From the NCBI GenBank assembly GCA_018304445.1, contig JAGVWD010000006.1:1-8788 (forward strand): DNA of 8,788 bases. Direction: 5' to 3'. The notes below the pieces were generated by a model. The model saw only the letters and a program-made list of their open reading frames with translations. It had not been told where the DNA came from and did not search any database. Both the position numbers and the translations under genes were made by a program. Of this stretch, positions 5,042-8,788 are shown in pieces. Origin of the DNA: Candidatus Iainarchaeum sp. GTDB lineage: Archaea > Iainarchaeota > Iainarchaeia > Iainarchaeales > JAXPJC01. How positions within the stretch are numbered: position 1 is the stretch's first letter; each line of letters opens with the position of its first letter.

Positions 5042-7363
5042 TTGGCTGGCAGGCGCGCTGAAAGAATATCGAAAGTAGCCGAGCAGAGGGGGCAGAAGGA
5101 AACAGCCATGGCGCGCGCAAGGATTTCCCCCGGGCAGCTTTACAAGGAGATTGCAGTCTCAAAGCCGGAATTCGAATCAAGGGAGGAAAGGGAGGAGCTT
5201 GTAAGGCGCAGGGAAGTTGGATATGTGAGGTTCTGCAAGTCAGCATACAAAAGATTCCCCTCATTCGGGAAGGGCGCGAAATTCAAGGAGCACTACAAGG
5301 AGGCAATAGACTTTTTGGGATGGGATTTGAAGGCAGAGGAATTCTCAGCTGCAATAAAAGAGGCAATGTTCCTTTCGCTCTTGCTCGGAATAATTGCGGT
5401 AATGGGAATATTCTTTTTCTTCAGCAGGGAGCTTTCCGCATTTCTCGGGGAGATGTTCCTGTTCTACCTGGTCGTGCCTGTAGTATTGGTTGCGGTAATT
5501 GCCACATATTATGTGCAGAACTATCCCCTTAATGCCGCAAAGGTGGAGGAGATGCGCGCGCTTACATACATTCCGGAAATTATCGGATACATGACAATGT
5601 CAATGAAACTTTCCCCAAATTTAGAGAAGGCGGTTGAATTTGCCGCGGAGCACGGGCGCGGGAAAGTAGCGGATGATTTCAAGAAAATTTTATGGGATGT
5701 GCAATTGGGAATTTATCTTACTGTTTCGGAGGCGTTGGATGAATTGGCCTACAAATGGGGGAAATTCAGCGATGAATTCAAGCAAGGGCTGATGATGATA
5801 CGCGCCTCTGTGCTTGAAGACACTGAAGCGAAGAGATATGCGCTTTTGGACAAGACAATGGTCAGCATCCTTGATAGCGTTAAGGAAAAAATGGAATCCT
5901 ATGCACGGGCGCTTTCGCAGCCAAGCATTGTTTTATTTTACATCGGAATCTTATTGCCGCTGATTCTGATAATAATCCTCCCTGTGGGAAGCAGCTTCTC
6001 CGGGGCATCAATGGCAAGGCCGGAAATAATGTTTGCGCTTTACAACGTTGCAATTCCGTTAATGGCATTTGCATTTGCGCGCAATTTAATAAAATCAAGG
6101 CCCCCCACATATGAGGCGCCGAAAATCCCAGACAACTTCATAGGGCTTCCAAAAAAAGGGAGAATGCGCCTTGGAAAGAAGGGAGCAATAAGCATTTTTG
6201 CTGTTGTGGCGCTTGTTTTCATTATTGGAATTTCAGCTTCCTATTTCATGCACCTTTATGGCGCTCCGCCAATATTAGAAGCGGATGGGACAGCGGAAAA
6301 AGTCCTTGAAAGGGACAACAAGCCTGCAAACTGGTTTGCGCCCGGGGGCGGAAAGGAAACAGAGCTGTTACGCTCAGGGGTAAGCGCGGGCAAGCTTTCT
6401 GAAGCGCTCAGGGCAGAAGAGCAGAAATATTTCATGCGCCCGGAGAACGATGTTACGCCCTACAATCTGATTTTCGGATTGCTGATTACAATAAGCATCT
6501 GCATTGCCCTGAATTATTATTATTCAAATATTTACAAGCGCAGGATTCAGCAGAGGATTATGGACATGGAATCCGAATTCAAGGATTCCCTTTACATAAT
6601 CGCATCGCGCATGGGGGAAAACAAGCCTGTTGAAGAGGCTTTCAAGCATGCGAAAGAATTCCTTCCGAATTATAAAATCTCGCAGGAAGTATTTGGGAGA
6701 ATTGTTGATAATATAAACTTGCTGGGGATGCCGCTTGATGGCGCGATATTTGACTCGAATTACGGCGCGCTGAAGGACAATCCTTCAGCAATAATAAGGA
6801 GCTCAATGCGATTGCTGGTAGACTCGGTCGGATTGGGGGTGAATGTTGCGGCGCGCACTATGATGAGTTTGAGCATGCAATTGCAGAATTCGGAAAAGGT
6901 AACAAAGATGCTCTCCCTCCTTGTAAAGGACATTACAACAATGATGCGCACAATGTCCGTTTATATTGCGCCTGTTGTTCTGGGAATTACAACTTCCCTG
7001 CAGAAAGTAGTTATTCTGACCCTTTCGGCAATCTCTGTCGAAAGCCCTTCATTTGCCGCAGGCTCGCTCCCTGCAAGCATTCCCGGCCTCTCGGGCTTCC
7101 AGGGCTTCACTACACAAGGGTTGGGATTGGTAATGAAGCCCGAGGCATTTGCCCAGATGGCAAACCCCGCGCAGTTCGTTTTTATTGTCGCGCTCTATGT
7201 GATTGAATTGGTTTTCATAATGAGCTATTTCACAACAAGAATTGAGGAGGACAACCCGATACTTGCAAAAATAAATTTGGCAAAGGCGCTTCCCATTGCA
7301 ATGATTGTGTTTGTTGTAAGCGTAATTGGCGCGAATCTGGTTGTGGGTGGCATACTTGTATAA
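5042..7363 (+). CDS. Double TadC/T2SSF-domain membrane platform protein of the pilus machine
   Basis: The protein has 773 residues from TTG 5042, which lies 6 bases after the ATPase stop. ATG 5108, with AAGGA 7 bases before it, would remove 22 residues and is a real alternative. About nine membrane segments can be seen near 104-126, 137-157, 296-316, 332-348, 382-402, 475-493, 638-662, 709-730 and 750-772. Two cytoplasmic helical T2SSF-type modules lie at about 160-295 (YIPEIIGYMTMSMKLSPNLEKA...) and 500-637 (FKDSLYIIASRMGENKPVEEA...), both with the typical small helix bundle followed by a membrane helix. Such proteins form the membrane core on which the ATPase acts and pilins are assembled. 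A basic stretch (351-380) precedes the fifth segment, and a loop of about 70 residues (403-474) probably faces outward. The stop overlaps the first pilin gene by 8 bases if that gene starts at TTG 7356. Confidence 0.9.
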   Translation: MAGRRAERISKVAEQRGQKETAMARARISPGQLYKEIAVSKPEFESREEREELVRRREVGYVRFCKSAYKRFPSFGKGAKFKEHYKEAIDFLGWDLKAEEFSAAIKEAMFLSLLLGIIAVMGIFFFFSRELSAFLGEMFLFYLVVPVVLVAVIATYYVQNYPLNAAKVEEMRALTYIPEIIGYMTMSMKLSPNLEKAVEFAAEHGRGKVADDFKKILWDVQLGIYLTVSEALDELAYKWGKFSDEFKQGLMMIRASVLEDTEAKRYALLDKTMVSILDSVKEKMESYARALSQPSIVLFYIGILLPLILIIILPVGSSFSGASMARPEIMFALYNVAIPLMAFAFARNLIKSRPPTYEAPKIPDNFIGLPKKGRMRLGKKGAISIFAVVALVFIIGISASYFMHLYGAPPILEADGTAEKVLERDNKPANWFAPGGGKETELLRSGVSAGKLSEALRAEEQKYFMRPENDVTPYNLIFGLLITISICIALNYYYSNIYKRRIQQRIMDMESEFKDSLYIIASRMGENKPVEEAFKHAKEFLPNYKISQEVFGRIVDNINLLGMPLDGAIFDSNYGALKDNPSAIIRSSMRLLVDSVGLGVNVAARTMMSLSMQLQNSEKVTKMLSLLVKDITTMMRTMSVYIAPVVLGITTSLQKVVILTLSAISVESPSFAAGSLPASIPGLSGFQGFTTQGLGLVMKPEAFAQMANPAQFVFIVALYVIELVFIMSYFTTRIEEDNPILAKINLAKALPIAMIVFVVSVIGANLVVGGILV
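7345..7350 (+). promoter_or_regulatory. Ribosome binding site supporting the TTG start of the first pilin-like gene
   Basis: GGTGG within TGGGTGGC ends 5 bases before the TTG at 7356. It lies inside the last codons of the platform gene, which suggests translational coupling. Confidence 0.4.
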
Positions 7364-7820
7364 TCTGAATGAAAGAGGCCAGGCATTTGCCGTTTATCGC
7401 CTGCTTATAGGCGCGATACTCGCAATCATGATAATGTTCTTCATTTCCGGGATTTACATATATTTCGAGGAGCAGAAGGCGATAGTGAGCGAGCGCGGCA
7501 TGCAGTCAGCAATAAGGAACGCTGTCTCAAGCCCCAATGGGGATGTGATTGTTGCGGAAAACCTCACCTTCAGGCAGGGCACTGTCTACTCAAGGGGGGG
7601 ATTCGCACACATAGCGGCAATTCCCGAATCCTGCATAGAGATTTCCCAGGCGCGCAGCGTTTCCGCTGTTGAAGCAAGCGAAGATGAAATTTCAATAAGG
7701 AAGCAAATAATGCTGGACGTGTATGTGAAATGCAACCTGGAGGAATGCGACGGCGATGATGAAACAAGAGACGATGTTATGTGCGAAATCTCCTTCGGGG
7801 AAAAACTTGAAAGCGGATGA
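7356..7820 (+). CDS. Class III signal peptide (type IV pilin-like) protein 1, cysteine-rich
   Basis: The protein has 154 residues from TTG 7356. GTG 7347 and TTG 7326 are longer in-frame options; the chosen start has GGTGG 5 bases upstream and gives a normal short leader. The N-terminus, MYNLNERG followed by QAFAVYRLLIGA, is a class III signal: a prepilin peptidase should cut between G8 and Q9, leaving a hydrophobic helix (about 11-36) that packs into a filament core. The remainder is a predicted extracellular domain with four cysteines (93, 126, 131, 143) and an acidic stretch CDGDDETRDD, which could bind metal ions, though this is speculative. It overlaps the end of the platform gene and has no visible promoter of its own, so it probably depends on the operon promoter. 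The weak start codon suggests a minor component. Confidence 0.85.
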   Translation: MYNLNERGQAFAVYRLLIGAILAIMIMFFISGIYIYFEEQKAIVSERGMQSAIRNAVSSPNGDVIVAENLTFRQGTVYSRGGFAHIAAIPESCIEISQARSVSAVEASEDEISIRKQIMLDVYVKCNLEECDGDDETRDDVMCEISFGEKLESG

Positions 7821-7825
7821 AAACA

Positions 7826-7833
7826 TTTATATA
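7826..7833 (+). promoter_or_regulatory. TATA box upstream of the second pilin-like gene
   Basis: TTTATATA is preceded by an A-rich BRE-like stretch (GAAAACA). Transcription would start about 26 bases downstream, near 7856. The in-frame ATG at 7833 overlaps this box, which argues against its use from this promoter. Confidence 0.5.
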
Positions 7834-7854
7834 TGAGTTTTGCATTATTTAATC

Positions 7855-7859
7855 GGTGG
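7855..7859 (+). promoter_or_regulatory. Ribosome binding site deciding the GTG start of the second pilin-like gene
   Basis: GGTGG ends 6 bases before GTG 7866, whereas the upstream ATG at 7833 has no such sequence. Confidence 0.45.
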
Positions 7860-7865
7860 TTTAAG

Positions 7866-8396
7866 GTGATTAATCAAAAGGGGCAGGCATTTGATGTTTT
7901 CAAGCTGCTTATTGCCGCGGTCATAGCAATAGCAATACTCTCGCTCCTGATGCCGATTATAGGAACAATAACAGGCATATTCACAAAGGATCCCACAGTT
8001 GAGGCAAGAACCCTGCTTTCAGATTTATATAATAAGCCACTAACCTGGAAGGAAACAGCTGGTGTGACATTCAGCAGTTCTAACCCGACAATGGCGGTTG
8101 CTGCACTTGTTGAAGGAACTAACCTGAGCGCTGATCAAGTATGCTTGAGCTTAGGGGACTTTGCTACTGCAGAATGGGAAATAACAGGAAGCGGTGGAAC
8201 AAGGAAAATTGAGCATTCAACATCAACAAGCAGGCTTGTTAAAATAGCAGTGGAATGCGCCCGTGATACAGAAGATCCTGCTCAAGATGTGTTAGATGAT
8301 GAGCTTACTAGCAGAATAGGCAGCGCAACACTTGAGTGCGATGAAGATGGCTGCCCAGGCCCGACCTGTTGCATGGTTGTATTGAGAAGGACATAA
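7866..8396 (+). CDS. Class III signal peptide (type IV pilin-like) protein 2, cysteine-rich
   Basis: The protein has 176 residues from GTG 7866. An in-frame ATG at 7833 would add 11 residues, but it overlaps the TATA box, while GTG has a GGTGG site 6 bases upstream. The N-terminus MINQKG then QAFDVFKLLIAAVIAIAIL is a clear class III signal, with cleavage between G6 and Q7 and a core helix to about 34. The extracellular part has six cysteines (93, 131, 158, 163, 168, 169), ending in CDEDGCPGPTCCMVVLRR. The signal is nearly the same as in the preceding gene (QAF-x-V-aromatic-basic-LLI), and both proteins have a cysteine at residue 93, so the two are probably paralogues. Codon use changes after the core helix: GCT, ACT, TTA and CAA are more common than in neighbours. 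It probably has its own TATA box and may be more strongly expressed than the first pilin. Confidence 0.85.
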   Translation: MINQKGQAFDVFKLLIAAVIAIAILSLLMPIIGTITGIFTKDPTVEARTLLSDLYNKPLTWKETAGVTFSSSNPTMAVAALVEGTNLSADQVCLSLGDFATAEWEITGSGGTRKIEHSTSTSRLVKIAVECARDTEDPAQDVLDDELTSRIGSATLECDEDGCPGPTCCMVVLRRT

Positions 8397-8402
8397 ATTG
8401 CC

Positions 8403-8413
8403 TTTCTTTTTCT
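8403..8413 (+). terminator. T-rich tract, candidate terminator after the second pilin-like gene
   Basis: TTTCTTTTTCT begins 7 bases after the stop codon, just before the next TATA box. It fits a weak archaeal U-tract terminator separating two transcription units. Confidence 0.35.
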
Positions 8414-8425
8414 AATGCGGAAATC

Positions 8426-8434
8426 TTTATATAC
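8426..8434 (+). promoter_or_regulatory. TATA box of the 52-residue pilin-like gene
   Basis: TTTATATAC with a purine-rich GGAAA upstream is centred about 26 bases before the ATG at 8456, the expected distance for a leaderless archaeal transcript. No Shine-Dalgarno sequence precedes the ATG. Confidence 0.6.
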
Positions 8435-8455
8435 TCCAAAGGCATTCATTTTAGT

Positions 8456-8614
8456 ATGCGCATAATTGATTTCCTCAAGGATGAAAAAGCCCAGAGCGAG
8501 TTCAGCTCCCTTTATATGCTCATAGTGCTGGTTATTGCAGCGCTTCTCATAATAACGCTTGTAAAGCCCATGTTCAGGCAGAGCCAGAAGATTGTAAGCA
8601 AAACCGTGAAATGA
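8456..8614 (+). CDS. Minimal type IV pilin-like protein, 52 residues
   Basis: The start at ATG 8456 is chosen because a TATA box lies 26 bases upstream; the frame is open further upstream, but that would run through the promoter and the preceding gene's end. The N-terminus MRIIDFLKDEKA followed by QSEFSSLYMLIVLVIAALLI looks like a class III signal, with the cleavage site A12-Q13. Ala rather than the usual Gly precedes the cut, and an acidic residue is at mature position 3. After processing only about 40 residues would remain: one hydrophobic helix and a short basic tail (KPMFRQSQKIVSKTVK). This is similar in size to bacterial Flp pilins of Tad systems. It has no globular head, so it could be a filament core or a membrane-embedded minor subunit. 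Its stop overlaps the next start (ATGA). Confidence 0.78.
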   Translation: MRIIDFLKDEKAQSEFSSLYMLIVLVIAALLIITLVKPMFRQSQKIVSKTVK

Positions 8615-8788
8615 ATGTGCCTAATATGCCAAAATTCAACCAAAAAGGGCAGGAAGAGGCTCCCTTTGAGCTGCTTGTTGCCGTAATAATAATGGGCTTC
8701 GTGCTTTTTGTCGGCATGCAGGCAATGGCGCAGCTTCAGTTGAACGAATGCACAGGCAGGACTGAAAAAACCCTTGAGAACATGAAAA
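8611..8788 (+). CDS. Class III signal peptide (type IV pilin-like) protein 4, cut by right edge
   Basis: From ATG 8611, overlapping the previous stop as ATGA, 59 codons are visible before the window ends. The leader MNVPNMPKFNQKG precedes QEEAPFELLVAVIIMGFVLFVG, giving a class III cleavage site at G13-Q14 and a hydrophobic helix to about 38. An internal ATG at 8626 would give an 8-residue leader. The start of the exposed domain holds one cysteine (NECTG). The glutamates just after the cleavage site (mature positions 2, 3 and 7) differ from those in the first two pilin-like proteins. Overlap with the 52-residue gene indicates co-translation. The function beyond a pilin-like subunit cannot be judged because the C-terminus is missing. 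Confidence 0.8.
   Translation, partial: MNVPNMPKFNQKGQEEAPFELLVAVIIMGFVLFVGMQAMAQLQLNECTGRTEKTLENMK

Noticed and set aside
4411..5109. A 232-codon minus-strand frame opposite the ATPase
   Set aside because: It is antisense to the Walker B and His-box region of a complete ATPase and is rich in Ser, Phe and Cys as expected for a shadow frame.
8369..8455. Upstream extension of the 52-residue pilin-like protein
   Set aside because: It would start inside the preceding gene and pass through a T-rich tract and a TATA box; the extra residues would bury the signal peptide.
1..8788. tRNA, rRNA, CRISPR array, insertion sequence or attachment site
   Set aside because: No cloverleaf-like sequence, regularly spaced repeats, transposase frame or flanking duplications were seen.

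Overview
This window is archaeal, judging from several independent signs. Several genes have a TATA box about 25-32 bases before the start codon and little or no leader. Ribosome binding sites, where present, look like GGTG or GGTGAT. One gene encodes an archaeosortase-type membrane transpeptidase, and several small proteins carry class III (type IV pilin-like) signal peptides. Assignment to an uncultured or DPANN-like lineage is an inference from the gene set; no marker gene here settles it.

Left part (1-2100): a minus-strand lipoprotein with an M64-like metallopeptidase domain is cut by the left window edge. Behind it lies a short decayed piece of an archaeosortase gene, then a minus-strand toxin-antitoxin pair: a PIN-domain VapC and a 54-residue ribbon-helix-helix antitoxin that overlap by 14 bases. 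A divergent plus-strand gene encodes a winged-helix regulator of the HVO_A0114/COG4190 type. The 100-odd bases between the antitoxin and the regulator hold two TATA boxes and two palindromes that look like operators.

Middle (2125-7363): a minus-strand archaeosortase with recognisable Cys/Arg/His catalytic residues is divergent from a plus-strand pilus operon. The two sides appear to share one palindromic TATA box. The operon begins with a GspE/VirB11-type secretion ATPase and a large double TadC-type membrane platform protein.

Right part (7356-8788): at least four consecutive small secreted or surface proteins have pilin-like N-termini (two cysteine-rich proteins of about 150-180 residues, a 52-residue minimal one, and one cut by the right edge). 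The second and third appear to have their own TATA boxes. Together the ATPase and platform would assemble these pilins into a surface filament or pseudopilus. The divergent archaeosortase suggests that a sorted surface protein belongs to the same programme, but no substrate with a C-terminal sorting signal is visible here. No tRNA, rRNA, CRISPR array or insertion sequence was seen.
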